64,000 nt of DNA. Source: Cristatella mucedo (lineage: Eukaryota > Bryozoa > Phylactolaemata > Cristatellidae). The notes beneath the pieces were generated by a model that was given only the letters and a program-made list of their open reading frames with translations, ran no database searches and was not told the origin of the DNA. Positions 22,140 to 33,949 of the stretch are shown here, piece after piece (the stretch's first letter is position 1; every line of letters starts with the position of its first letter). The translations under genes and the position numbers were made by a program. Where the stretch lies: the NCBI GenBank assembly GCA_009760855.2, contig WPIO01000041.1, positions 2,867,501 to 2,931,500 of the forward strand, in the 5' to 3' direction.

Positions 22140-23335
22140 AAAAAGGAAATTCGGATGCTGCATGCACTCAGCAAGTAGCAGCTGTCTTTCAGGTATGAGG
22201 CACTCTAACTCTAGTGGTAATCAGATCGGCTTCACCTCCGGCGGCAGGTTTTTTTCAGAATTCCTAAGGAATTCTTGTCCGCTCTGCACTAAGCCCCTAA
22301 TAATACGTGACACGATTTTTTGTGTGGTGACCTTGACCTGTTAACTGTGACTGAGGTCTGGCTGAAATCGACAAAATGCCGGAACAAAACCGACACACTC
22401 CTAAAGGCTTCTTTGTATTCCAAACCCCGAGGCTAATACGAGCTGGCGGTAGAGTAGTTACTAACGCTCGTTCCTATCTCAATTTTGAACCATTCTTCCT
22501 TGAAGCCTTACAAATATTTTGTAGTCATTCCCACAACAACCTCGTATCGGTGGCAAAACATCTATCCCAGGTTCTTACTTCCTCTTAAATTTTCCTGATT
22601 TCATTTAGATTTTCTGTTATCACAAGTCGTCCCTTGCTCATACTGTGTGCTTTACTATTCATTTGATTGTATAACTGACCCCTTATGTGTTTAATTTCAT
22701 ACTAAGACCGATTCATTTTCTCTTCTGGTTCAAGTGCACGACCCCACTTCAAAAAAGGTCAGGCAATCGTTTGAATATTCTCCCACGATTGTGGCGATCA
22801 ACTCCTGCCACGATTGCAGCGATCCAGCTCCGCTTACCAGATTCCGCGAGTCTGACCACATGCGAATCTATTGCAGTCTGCAGTGTGTTCCCTTTGGCAT
22901 TAGAAGACGTTATGAATCGTGAAACATTTTGCCCTTGACATCGATGCGGTCCACGTGAACAGATCCTTCTCGCCACTATTCTTTAGCTGTCGGTCCGACC
23001 CGCCTTCGCTGGTGGATTGCTACAACACGACATATGCTGACGTTCTGTATGAGTTTCCACCTCTGATTTAAACACACTGTACCCCTCGGCCAGATGGCTT
23101 ATGGTTTGCTGCAGGCATAAAACTAGGTAAGACTGCTAAGTGCAAGCTTGAGAAAGCACACATAAGATCGGGACTGGCGGTTCATCGACTGGGCGTGCCT
23201 GGGCTATAGTAGGTCGTGACAGCTGTATTATATTCTGTATATAGTATTTACAGTATTTTGTAGTAAGCCATGAGGACTTTTGTATATTGTGTATATTTTA
23301 TAATATATATTATGCGTCGCATTATAATAATAAAA
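22140..23335. other. No recognised gene
   Basis: Frames up to 83 residues on the plus strand (for example 22687-22938) have no recognisable motif. AT-rich at 23220-23335. Confidence 0.3.
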
Positions 23336-23339
23336 TAAT

Positions 23340-23422
23340 AAATACTAGCTGATTTATGTTAAGCGCCTAGAAAGAGATTAAGTTCTCTGAGGGCGCTTTA
23401 TCAAGTGCATTATTATTATTAA
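23340..23422 (+). mobile_element. LINE family A 3' hairpin fragment
   Basis: A nearly perfect copy of the terminal hairpin plus (ATT)n, with almost nothing else of the element: an extreme 5' truncation. Confidence 0.65.
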
Positions 23423-23429
23423 ATGCTAA

Positions 23430-23720
23430 TTTACCTATAGGTCGTTAAGCTTGAGAAAGTTGGCGGCCATCTAAGTTCAACGCAGCCGCCGTCGCTGCAG
23501 GCTGCACGGAGAATTTCAGCGCCAAGCAATGAGAGTTAGAGCCAAAGGACAGGTAGAGCAAGCTGAGTGTCATTGGCAGAAGTGAAAGCCAAGATTTCGT
23601 TTGGCGCATGCTTCGGTCTGAGGTAGAGAGTAGACAGGAGGGGGCCTAAGATCGAAGCCGAAGGGCTCCGCCCATACTGTGAGCTCCATCGAGAACCGAA
23701 AAGAATTTGCATTTACATCC
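23430..23720 (-). mobile_element. LINE RT fragment, decayed
   Basis: The minus strand reads SILGPLLSTLYL and then a shifted catalytic-box region AFTSANDTQLALPV, which lines up with [13 protein letters not shown] and FYADxTQLYL of family A. YADD has become SAND. Which family it belongs to is unclear. It lies head-to-head with the next copy. Confidence 0.5.
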
Positions 23721-23979
23721 TCGGACGTCTCTCATCGTCTGCGGCAGCACCTAGTTCAGTTTAGCCGTGTGCCAGCTAAACCTCGGCGAAGGCACTTCGA
23801 GGCCAGCGAGATAAAATAAGAGAACCCCTCTGCAAGGTTGTCTCCACAACAGACTCTATGAGAAGGCAGCACAGGTATAGGAGAACCTCAGCAACTGCTA
23901 CCCAGTTTTCTACTGCCGTTTCTATAGAAGATTCTGGATCGCGTAGTTACCGATCAGCTGTACATCGCGCTAAAAAACT

Positions 23980-25185
23980 TCAAGCTTGGGCAATTAAGTT
24001 CCAGTCAAGCTTTAGAGCTAATCACCTCGCAGAATCAGTACCGCGGCGAGTGCATAATCGTCCTTGAAATCCATATTTAGATAGAATCTATGTGCTAGCT
24101 TAGACGGATCCCTCTGCTATTTCTGTCGGATCTCTCAGCAGCTTTCGTTGATACTGATCACACAGTCGTTCGTTCTTGAGGGCCAATCGTCTCGCCTGGC
24201 CGTCACCCCGGTAATCATCCGATGGGTCTTTAATGTACGAGGCACCGCAGAAATGTATTTTCGGTCCGATTCCTTTCACAATTTATGTCTCACTCTAGCT
24301 TATGCGGTCGCAAGCACAATCCATGCTTTTACGAGTTCGCGGATGATCCCTCGATCCTCCATTAATACACACATGATAAACTCTCAGCACCCTTGAACTA
24401 GGCCTTGAAATTTGGGCTTGGATTGCATCGCACTTTCTCACATTGAATGGCAATAGCATCGACTTACTTGTCATAGGAAAACCTGGTGTTACTCAGATAT
24501 TGGAAAGACAGACCCTCGGAATGAGTTGGAAAATGCATATCTCTTATAGTGTCTGCACGAAATCTGAGTATCCTGTTACAAAATGTTTCACTGGATTATC
24601 AAAGCAGCTGTACAGCTAAGTCAGTCTACTTTCAGCGAAGTAATTTTGTAAAGAATCGGGTCAGCCAATCAGATAAGGACACCGCACACCGCAGCCATAT
24701 TGGGCTGTGCATACGTGGCACCCCATCTGACCTTCAGTAACTTACTAAGGGTATGCCTCTCTGCCTGTGCAATAAGACCCCAACAGTGCGGTGAAGCTCA
24801 GCCACTAGGCTTGTCTGCCGTGAACGTTGCAGCTGCCATATGCTCCCAAGGCCTGGAACTCCCTCCCGACCTGCGTCAGAACATCCCCTCACTTGACCAC
24901 ATTTAAAAAGAACTTAAAAACACACCTTTTTAGGACAGCATTTAGTGGGTCCCTTTGATTCGTCCTTTATATGCTTATGCTGACACTGTTGCATGCTGCC
25001 ACTAACCACACTTGCATGCTGACCTGTGCACGTCACCCCTAACCAAGCTATTCTTGTTGTTTATTGAGCATGCTTCTACTAATCATTTTATCGCGCTTCC
25101 TTCGCAGCAATTGTAAAGCGCCTAGAAAGAGATTGAGCTCTCTAAGGGCGCTTTTTTAATATATTATTATTATTATTATTATTAC
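23980..25185 (+). mobile_element. LINE family A, 3' half including RT start
   Basis: Decayed frames show FQSSFRANHLAESVPRRVHN (the FQSAYRxxHSTET RT block), then SDLSAAFVDTDHT (the DLSAAFDTxDH block, near 24130-24165), then a gap lacking the catalytic box, LPACAI near 24752, and the 3' UTR and hairpin ending in (ATT)n at 25185. It is the copy that reaches furthest toward the RT N-terminus in this window. Many stops. Confidence 0.7.
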
Positions 25186-25189
25186 GTCC

Positions 25190-26185
25190 TTTAGCTGTTC
25201 TGCGACGACTTGCCGACTGGTGCTCTTTTTGTATTGAATTTGATTGCTCCTACGAATAAGGCTGTAGCCGGCTGGTTTCTCTTGAATTGTATTCTTAGTA
25301 TCTGAATTTTACTGCGCACACCTCCACGATGGTTTTGAAGATTCTTTGTGCTGATTTTTTACTTTTCATACAGATTCCGTCCGATCCTAGGCATTACCTT
25401 CAAATCCAAGCATGACATTATCTGACTAGCTGATTCAGAAAAAATGGCGTCATGCCTCTATAGACAAACTCATCTCATGATTACTGCCACAATATGCTGC
25501 TTCGGCTCAGCCACAACTTCCATGCCAGCTGTCCCCAAGCGGCCTGCACTCGGCCAGATTGGCTCGACGATTGACCGGAAGATTGACAGGGGCATGGGCA
25601 GGGCCTCCGAAATTTCAGAGATTTATCGGACCAGCGGCGTCAGCCACTTCAGAAGGGCGCAAAGTCATTCATCGCAGGGGACCACCGCTTCGACAGTAAT
25701 CTTTCTCACACGCATGACTTTGCTAGCTGGGATCGTCCGCCTTGCGATATCGGTTTAATTGCTCCATGTGGGTAGGGAAGGTCAAGGTGATCAATCGGTC
25801 AAGGGGGTGGGAAAGTGATTACTAGAAGCCAGGCTATAGCCAAGACTCATCGGGATTATGCGGAGCCTTTATCGCTAAGAAAGCAGCCAGCGAGAAACAA
25901 CGGTCGTGAGAATGACATTTGAGCTCACAAGGAGAACGGCAAAGTGCAGTTCGAGACGGATCGAATCGTCGTAAAGCCCGCATCACGCCTTACGACATCA
26001 GGGCTGCCACAGTTTGAAGTTGCGTAAGCTACATCAAGCACTTGCCGGTACAGAAGTGACGAAATGAGGACACCGAGGGGCAAGTGGGTCAATGATTAGG
26101 TCGGGTAGAGCGTGTGGACATATCTGCTGCAGCCGATTTCCGTCCTCGAGCACAGCAAACCAGCCAAACCACTTGCGATAGACAT
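25190..26185. other. No recognised gene
   Basis: A 104-residue plus-strand frame at 25444-25758 starts at an ATG in a good context (AAAATGG) but has no recognisable domain. Left uncalled. Confidence 0.3.
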
Positions 26186-26189
26186 GTTA

Positions 26190-26515
26190 ACTTGACAAGA
26201 ATCTTTATTGGCCATCAGTCCGCTGGAGTAGCCTGCGTTCAACCATTGTGACTACTACATGTTCGCATGAACGGAGATAAGAATCTTTATAGGCCGTAGT
26301 CTTCGGGATTAGCCAGTGTTTAACAGTTATGACTACGACATGCTAGCATGAACCAAGAGATAGGAATCTTTCTAGGCTGTTGTTCCTCGGGTGTAGCCCG
26401 CGTTACGGCGTGTTATCAAGAACAGTGGCGAGACTCTTTCTAGGGCCATTGATCCGAGGTATAAGCATGCGCTCCGAAGTTACGACCGCGACATGCTAGC
26501 GTGAACAGCGACAAG
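26190..26515 (+). repeat. ~80-bp tandem array, about 4 copies
   Basis: GAATCTTTAT/GACTCTTTCT recurs at about 26199, 26281, 26363 and 26431, each followed by GGCC/GGCT, a GTAGCC block and GACATGCTAGCATGAAC. Copies are diverged. Confidence 0.75.
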
Positions 26516-26657
26516 AAGGCACGAATCCAGAAGAAATCAGTATAACCACCAGAGTGTCCCTGAGGCGTAGTAGCACTGTTCGAGCACGGACCCGCTACTA
26601 GCAATCGTCGATGTGCCGATAATGACGTTGCTTTGAAACGCCGATGCGAGACGTTTC

Positions 26658-26658
<1 letters not shown>

Positions 26659-26729
<71 letters not shown>
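26659..26729. repeat. (GA)n microsatellite
   Basis: About 35 uninterrupted GA units. Confidence 0.95.
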
Positions 26730-26732
<3 letters not shown>

Positions 26733-27012
26733 ACTTTCCCGGCTTTAAAAGAGCAAAGTTTTGGTTTCTGTAGGTGCTTCGCGATGCTCCGATTCGGAGC
26801 ATTTGATGAAAGCAGAACCTCGAGGCGCACTTTGGGAGCAGCCATCACGATGACGTAGACGTGGCAGCAGCGCTGGGCTGCCTTTCGATTCTCGTATGGC
26901 CTCTGCCGCAGGAATCCTACTCTGCTCTTGCGAGTGCAGGTCTCTCAGGAATTCTCATTTTTTGTGCGAGAATATCATCGCTGTCCTTGTATCTTGAATC
27001 CGTATCTTGTAT

Positions 27013-27155
27013 GCCGAGCTGGTTTGGTCCAGTGGTTAAGGTGCTCGCCCCGACCAAGGTCTGACTGAGGTCGTGGGCTCGAGCCCCGAGGCGTACGTGA
27101 AGCGCATGAATAGAGATTGAGTTATCTTAGGGCGCTATACGAACGAATTATATTA
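27013..27155 (+). mobile_element. SINE-B, well preserved
   Basis: Starts GCCGAGCTGGTTTGGTCCAG with A box TGGTCCAGTGGTTAAGG, B box GGGCTCGAGCCCC, then AAGCGCATGAATAGAGATTG and GAGTTATCTTAGGGCGC, and an ATT-rich end. It serves as the reference for family B. RNA polymerase III boxes look intact. Confidence 0.85.
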
Positions 27156-27458
27156 TTATATTACATTATCTCACAAACACACGGCCTCGCTCTGGCATGG
27201 CGGAGCACTGGCAGACTTCGGCTGAGCAATATCTCAGCCTCACTCTCGCCCACGCTCGGCGCGAACTCCCAGGTTCCCGCTTCCGTTTCCTTCGGCCCAA
27301 ACTTCGAAGCGCCGGTACAGCACCGGTCTCGCTGGTACGCTTGTCCTTCCCGAGCGCCCACCGCTTCTGCGACCGGCCGCTCTTCAAGCTCCGCCGAGAC
27401 CTTTACCTATCGCGTCGCTTTTCTGCAGCAGCTAGGGCCGGCCAGGCTGTCCGGAGTG

Positions 27459-27542
27459 CCGGTTATAGCTAGTTCCGGTTATAGCTAGTTCCGGTTATAG
27501 CTAGTTCCGGTTATAGCTAGTTCCGGTTATAGCTAGTTCCGG
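27459..27542 (+). repeat. 16-bp minisatellite, 5 exact copies
   Basis: The unit CCGGTTATAGCTAGTT is repeated without a single change, so the array is young or kept uniform. Confidence 0.95.
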
Positions 27543-27954
27543 CGCGGCGGCTCCCGGTCCGGCTGCAGCGTAACGTCATAGCTGGCGCTTCGTCCCTGCC
27601 CGCTCGTGGCCACGTTTTGCAACAACGTTTCCAACCTGCGCTCGCGGCTGCGGCTGCAATTCGCTCTCGCGCTTCTCTCTCGCAGCCTCGATTGTCTTTG
27701 CCCCGATCAATCTGCCTCGCGCGAAAGCGGTCGGAGATTTCATTTGAGACAAGCGACCGGAATGCACGGCGACAGGCGTAGGTGAAGGCCAGCGGGGAGA
27801 ATACAAAGACAGCCGTCCGCCCGCCGAAGCAGCCGCTGCCGACAGTTATTGTGAACTGGCTGATTGACTATTTGACCGACCGACCGACTGACCGGGAATC
27901 GCAATTCTGCGGGCGAAATGCGACGGCGAATTAACGGCCTTAGCAATGCGCAGC

Positions 27955-28152
27955 GCATGCTGCCACTAACCACACTCGCATGCTGACCCTGTGCATGTCA
28001 CTCCTAACCATGTTATTCTTGTCGTTAATCAAGCATGATGTTACTCAACATTCAATCGCGTTTCCCTTTGCAGCAAATGTAAAGCGCCTAGAAAGAGATT
28101 GAGTTCTCTGAGGGCGCTTTATCGAGTGCATTATTATCATTATTATTATCCA
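27955..28152 (+). mobile_element. LINE family A 3' UTR fragment
   Basis: Intact-looking 3' UTR from ATGCTGCCACTAACCACACT through TTTGCAGCAAATGTAAAGCG, the perfect hairpin and an ATTATT end. It is close to the consensus of the family in this window. Confidence 0.8.
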
Positions 28153-28154
28153 AG

Positions 28155-28385
28155 TCTGCCTCGAAGCCGAGCTTAAACTAGTGAGCTGTGAGCAAAACCT
28201 TCGCAGCGCTGCGAACCATATCTGGTCTGTTGCGGCCTCGTTTAGAGCAGCCATATATATATGAGTAGGTGCTATGCTGCAAGCTGGACAGTCCGTTGCC
28301 GCCTCGGTTTTCGCAGCCACATTGAGTGGGCACTACCCCGGAAATGGCTTGCTGTAGCCTTGCTTTAAAAGGTGCTACGATGTAC
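28155..28385 (+). repeat. Degenerate ~75-bp tandem repeat, 2.5 copies
   Basis: GTTGC(G/C)GCCTCG...GCAGCCA...GGTGCTA/GGCACTA recurs three times with decay. Confidence 0.5.
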
Positions 28386-28429
28386 ACCTTAAGTCTCGCG
28401 GAGCGTCGCTTCAATAATCTTGATAATGA

Positions 28430-29335
28430 TTATAATAAAAAGGATAACGTAGAGCACCCTAAGTAAAGTAAATCTCTTTTTAGCATTTCACACGGTCTGG
28501 AAAGAAGTCAAACATATCAAATGATATGTGGTTATAGCGCGAAAAATTGCAGCATTCATATACACGTAAAGAGCGACTAAAATGGACGAAGTAAATGGTT
28601 TGAGGAGCAGTCGAGTTTTTATCTTTCCTTTTAAAGTCGCCAAGTCAAGAGCACACCTCTATGTCGGTCGGGAGTAGGAAGTTTCCTCCGCTTTTAGCTG
28701 GATGGGAACTAAAGAACCGATCTACGAAATCCAAAGGTTAGGTGAGGTTACAGGCTAGAGGCGCAGCTATACGATCATATTCAGATAAGTGGGATGTGCA
28801 TGGAGGAATGTGCGGAAAGTCTTGAGGTCTCTGATAGGCAAGCCACAGCGAGTGAATTAATTGACCTAAAAGTGAGCAACCCAAGTCAGATAACCTTGAA
28901 TTCGATGCGCCGCTATATTGGGAGACGGTGAAGGTCGGCGAGAAGTGATGCAGCAATGCGACAGTTTCGACACTCATGACAAACGAACACAGAAACTGCC
29001 GAGCACAGCTTCCCCATTTGTAAGACTAGCATTAGGCAAAAGTTTAGTTTTGTCACAAATGCGTGGACTAATATTTCTGCGGGACCTTCATCCAAGCAAT
29101 CCACAATTTTTGCAATGCCAACATAACTGAAAGTAGGCAGATTTGAATGGTGTGGAGCATTTAGCGAAAGTCGTTACTGAACAGGATACTTAATTTCATG
29201 CAGAGGCTACATGGGGAGATGGTGGCTGATCCGGTTATTTCAAGGTTTTAAACTTTGCAGTTTCCGAGCGGCACTAAGTTTAACCAGCTTATATGTTGGT
29301 CTTATCGTCACGCAAGATCATAAAGTTGGCTGCCA
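28430..29335 (-). mobile_element. LINE family A, decayed
   Basis: Minus strand from the ATT-rich end and decayed hairpin (about 28455-28490) to coding remnants near 28840-29110 that read as broken pieces of the LHRLPI and VTKLNFCLMLVLQ type. Confidence 0.55.
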
Positions 29336-29379
29336 TCCAAGTGTCTCACGGCACCCAATCTAGCAACTCATTGACTTCG

Positions 29380-29591
<212 letters not shown>

Positions 29592-29839
29592 GCTTGCAGG
29601 TCGCTTCATGCTCCTGTACCAGCCTACCCATCCGATCAACCCAACCAACCCAATCTATGCGGCCTCCTCCGGAGTGCTCTCGCACCTCAAAAGCTCCCTA
29701 GATTCCAGACGTGTATCGCTATTCTTTGCACTAAATTGAAATATTTTGGCGATTCAGTTCGCACTCGCCCACAGTCAGAGACTAGCTGCCGGATGTTTTC
29801 ACCACGTGAAATGACGTTGCAGCATTTTATTTTCAGCTG

Positions 29840-30455
29840 ACATCCTGACACTAATCGTTGATAATAAGCAACTCCTACTCACAGGCCAACCCAAGCATGA
29901 TTCGGGACTAGAAGAACTCGTCCTTCTAATTGCTGCTGCTGTCGTGCGACCGTCATTGTGTGCTCTGGATTCAAGTGTCCCCCTTGATAACTGCTCAAAT
30001 TTTGAAAGCTTCATTAAAGAGATTCCTTCCACAGATAGATGCGAATTCAATCCCTGTATAAGATTAAAGACTGTCTGCTACGGTGTCGTACTAGCTCCAT
30101 CATTATTTCTATTTTGGTTCGGCTACCAAAAAATCTGGTGATGAATGTGGCTGCATGGTTAGTAAACTTCCGTAGTCACAGAGATGATCGTCCTGTGTCT
30201 CCTTTGCTGAAGGAGCTAATGTGGCTTCCAGTCGATTAGCAGATACAGAGCACAGTTCTCACTATGGCCCACAGGCGCGCCGTGGCTTGGCTCCTTCATA
30301 ATTCACTGAGTGTTTCTGTATCAGTTTCGGGCTCCTCGTGCCCTCTTGCCCTCACTGTAAATTAGCTCTTTCGTTCTTATGCTTAAAGAACGTTGGCCAC
30401 CGAAACCTTGCTCCCGAATTTGGTCCTCTTAGGGCAGTATACAAACACGGCTTAT
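29840..30455 (+). mobile_element. LINE family B, decayed
   Basis: Plus-strand frames give PLDNCSNFESFIKEIPSTD (family B DSCLNFKSFIQKIASTA) and VMNVAAWLVNF...VSPLLKELMWLPVD (family B MNMAARLVF...VSPLLEELGWLP). Stops and shifts throughout. Confidence 0.65.
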
Positions 30456-30547
30456 TATTATTGTTAGTTAAATAAGCTGCCCTGTTCCGGCCTATACCAG
30501 GCGGACCTTTATTCCTATGGGGTCATTCGTTCTGGTTTCTCTCAACC

Positions 30548-30712
30548 TGCAAGCAGACGACTATGGAACCTAGAAGCAGACGAACACCTGGAAGCAGACA
30601 ATCACGGGACCAGAAAGAAGACGGCCGCGAAATCTGGAAACAGATGACCACCTGGAAGCTGACGACCAACTGGAAGCAGACGACCACCTGAAAGCAGACG
30701 GCCGCGGGTTCC
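30548..30712. repeat. 20-21-bp minisatellite, about 8 diverged copies
   Basis: Variants of ACCTGGAAGCAGACGACC recur along the block. Confidence 0.75.
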
Positions 30713-30871
30713 ACTGCATCCTTAGCTCCTATTGCTTGTGCGTCCGTATCAATGTCAAAGCACAATCTGAGCTTTGGTGATTTTGTAGGCATTAACAGAC
30801 ACGCAGCATTCCTCAGATGCCAAATGACGACAGTGAATGCGTGGCACAGGAGGGCTGAAGAATCCTTTTGC

Positions 30872-31078
30872 TCAGTCATGCGGAGCACCGCGTAGTCTAT
30901 CTATCAATACGTTCCGGATGGCAGTCAATTTGCTCCTCCTGGCTGCAATTTTTTTCAGACAGCTAAAATTCGGGTCTTGAATCATGTGGTGAAGATTCCC
31001 AATGCGGTCTCGCTCGCTTATACCGTCGAAGACGAATGCGTCGCCCCTAGTATATGTGCTGAATGGTTCACTCTGCAT
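30872..31078 (-). CDS. Small unrecognised open frame, 68 residues (uncertain)
   Basis: An ATG-started frame on the minus strand, rich in Arg/Asp/Ile and with no low-complexity run (MQSEPFSTYTRGDAFVFDG ... KLTAIRNVLIDRLRG). The composition is unusually protein-like for this window. I know no homologue, and no splice or promoter signal supports it. A remnant of an older gene or element is as likely as a real gene. Confidence 0.15.
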   Translation of the reverse strand: MQSEPFSTYTRGDAFVFDGISERDRIGNLHHMIQDPNFSCLKKIAARRSKLTAIRNVLIDRLRGAPHD

Positions 31079-31104
31079 TGACTAGCGCCCGCATTGCCGC
31101 GGCT

Positions 31105-31160
31105 CAGCGGTCTCTCTCTCTCTCTCTCTCGAGCGAGCTAGCGAGCGAGCGAGCGAGCGA
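31105..31160. repeat. CT tract followed by GAGC repeats
   Basis: (CT)10 adjoining GCGAGCGAGCGAGCGAGCGA. Confidence 0.85.
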
Positions 31161-31164
31161 CGTG

Positions 31165-31797
31165 TCCATCGGCCGTACATGAATCATTAATTACGTGACG
31201 CTGAGTGAGACTCGAGGCTCATTCATTACAATCGATCGCTTATAAGCGATCCCTTACACAGTGGCACTATCAGTTTAACTTAGGACAGGTCACGTTACTA
31301 TTTTTTACTAGAAATATAAGGCCCTGAGGCCACGTGGCCATGAAGATTAGCTGTTCGACGCTTTCTGAAAGCCAGTAACACAGTTACTCTTTTTCTCCTT
31401 ATTCTCAGGTACTCAAGTTCCTGTAAAGAGACGAGACGCCAAACTTCGCCTTCGGCTGAGGAATGTCGAGATAATTCATTGGTTTGATTCATTCACATAT
31501 GACCTTCACTTTTCGAGTTGGCTCCATTCATGCAGAATAAAATCAATTCCTAAAGAGTTTATCTGGAGTACTATCTGGGTTTGAAGAGTAAGATCCACAC
31601 TAAGATAACGGAATAAGCAATTAAAAAGCAGCTACAAATGAAAGGCGAGTGAATGAAGGCAGTCTGATTAACATGCCGTTCTTGATGGGTTTTTCCATTT
31701 AGGTACGAAACAATCATATTTGCCTTCTTTAGTACTTTTCAACTGAGCTGCGATTCATTCTTTATCTTGTGACGCTCTGATGTATTAGCTTTTCAGA
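31165..31797. other. No recognised gene
   Basis: Only short frames; no repeat family recognised. Confidence 0.3.
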
Positions 31798-32070
31798 TGC
31801 AATGTAATGTATCTCCGTCTGTAACTCCACAAAGTCATAAAGACCATATGGGTGTTACGCAGGAGAGTTTTGTATAGCGCACTCACAGCCTAAGCGGCTT
31901 TCGGTACGCATTCGGTAGCCAACAGACTTCGTCTCACGCAACAAAGAGAAAGTGGGAAGCATAGCAGAGTCAGGAGAGCATTTGAGCTAGTGAGTAGCAT
32001 GGAAGTAGCAGCTCAGGACCGCTGGAAAAGATGAGCCATAGTCGGTAGCAGGAGAGTAGTTGTCGTTGCG
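31798..32070 (-). mobile_element. LINE family B 3' end
   Basis: Near-identical to the 3' end of the copy at 19500, from AATGTAATGTATCTCCGTC (plus strand) through the region encoding RTESRLGCE and a broken coding end. Confidence 0.8.
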
Positions 32071-32159
32071 TAAGAAGAGGGACGGGATCTGGGCGGTGCA
32101 ATGCGGCCTTTAGTCGGCCTTTAGTTGGGCAGGCTTGGAAAGCACGCACAGCGAGCCGC

Positions 32160-32215
32160 GTGCTTCCCCCCCTGCTTCCCCCCTCCCCCGTGCTTCCCTC
32201 CTCCCCGTGTGGGCT
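32160..32215 (+). repeat. C-rich low-complexity block
   Basis: Short repeats of GTGCTTCCCCCC-type units. Confidence 0.7.
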
Positions 32216-32654
32216 CTTCGAAATGCGAAATGTTTCTTCTGAGGCTGCAGCCTGGAAGAAGACCAGTAGCAGAGGGGCAACATGCTGAACCATACGCGCG
32301 GGCCTGTGTCTTAGCGGAGTTACAGTAAGAATCTCGCATAAAACAGAGTTGAATAAATTATCACTGTTAAAACGTAATATGCCAAAAGAAAACTTCAGAG
32401 GGGGCGTTATACGGGCACTGTATCCAGCCGAAACTGACCTGGATCTATGCATCAATGACGCCGTATCAGCAGTTCGGTTCGCACAGAGGACGCGTTCGGG
32501 AAGGTCTCGCGGTTGCGACTAGTCGTAAGCGGCCGCCAGTAGCAGGCGGTAGAATGCACACATTCTCGCTAGAAACTGTCGAGATAAAACTGCTATGCTA
32601 CAGCGCGCACCATAGCATACTCAAGCGTACCACCAACAGGCCTATAATAGCGTA

Positions 32655-32782
32655 AGCATGATATTACTCACCATTCAATTGCATTTCCCTTTGCGGTAAA
32701 TGTGAAGCGCCTGGAAAGTGATTGAGTTCTCTGAGGGCGCTTTATCAAGTGCATTATCATCATTATTATTATTATTATTAAA
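32655..32782 (+). mobile_element. LINE family A 3' end fragment
   Basis: TAAGCATGATATTACTCACC, the TTTGCGGTAAATGTGAAG segment, the hairpin and (ATT)n. Confidence 0.75.
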
Positions 32783-32789
32783 CGTAGCC

Positions 32790-33940
32790 AATGCGCAACA
32801 GACCGTCGAATAGGCTTACCTGATAGACCACCTTTTATCTTTACCTTGAGCCATTGCGTTTATACAATCGCTCGAACCGGATGTAGCCCGCTGCGTGCAG
32901 CGCACATTACCCATCCGATGGCGAGTAAGCAAAAATCTGATCCGCCACGAGGAACTCTCGTCAGCACACAAGTTTTAACTTTAGCCGCGCATTATTTATA
33001 ACTACACGTTGGGCGTTCTTACCGTTGGCCGCAACATTAGCGTTTCATAAAGATGGCGGTGCATTGCAAGGCCGCCCCTCGAAATGTCACGTGGGCAAAA
33101 TGCAAAGCTGCCTCTCTTTTGCCTATGAATGCGGATACGTACTGCCAAGCCCCAAAAATAAAATGTTTCGCTTTACCATAGTCACTTTTATATGCCTAAA
33201 AAGTTTTTAAAATTGATCGGCAAGACGATAAAAACTACTTCCAGCAGTCCTCGTGTGCGTTGAAGAGCCCAATCGTTCTTCACCTTCGGATTTCTCGCTG
33301 CAGTTCAGCTTCGATTCAATCATTAGCTTCCCGCAGCAGGACTCCTGCAGCAGCAGCAGCAGATATCCAGCACATGCCAGAAATGGCTCGTCAGGGGGAG
33401 CTACTTCAGTCACTCGTGACTTACATGTTTCAAGGTTTACAGAAGTACTATTATTACTATTATTTTATTGGTAGGTTTCTGCAATGAGCTGCTTGGGTGG
33501 TTTGCAGCAAAAATCTTATATTCAATCATAATCGTAGAAAAATATATTAAAAACCATTTATTTATACTAACTTACACGCACTTCCCATGTCTTTTCAGCA
33601 CTAGCAGTCATGAGTAGGCCTTTCGGCAGGAACATAAATCAGGAAGACAAATTGTCCGGGATCAGCCGTTGACTGTCCTATAGAGGTCACTAACTTCAAC
33701 AAAGCTGGATATGAAGCCCCTCAATAAATCAATTCGATTCCGTTAATACGACGGTGCTTGCGTTTCCACAGGCAGCGTGTCGTACAGGATGTGGCAAGTG
33801 GTGTCTCGCAAGACCAAGAGTTTCAGCGACAGCAGGATCGTATCAATTAAAGTTCCCAAGACAGAAGGCCCGACGTGAGTAGAAAGACAGAAAAAGCATG
33901 CTGAATGTATATAGATACATGCTGCTGTTCGGCATCGGAA
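32790..33940. other. No recognised gene
   Basis: A short CAG run at 33350-33362; otherwise unique-looking DNA with small frames. Confidence 0.3.
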
Positions 33941-33949
33941 GCAAGGTGA

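Noticed and set aside
27013-27090. Functional tRNA gene
   Set aside because: A and B boxes are tRNA-like, but the sequence does not fold as a cloverleaf with a clear anticodon, and it is part of a dispersed SINE with a LINE-type tail.
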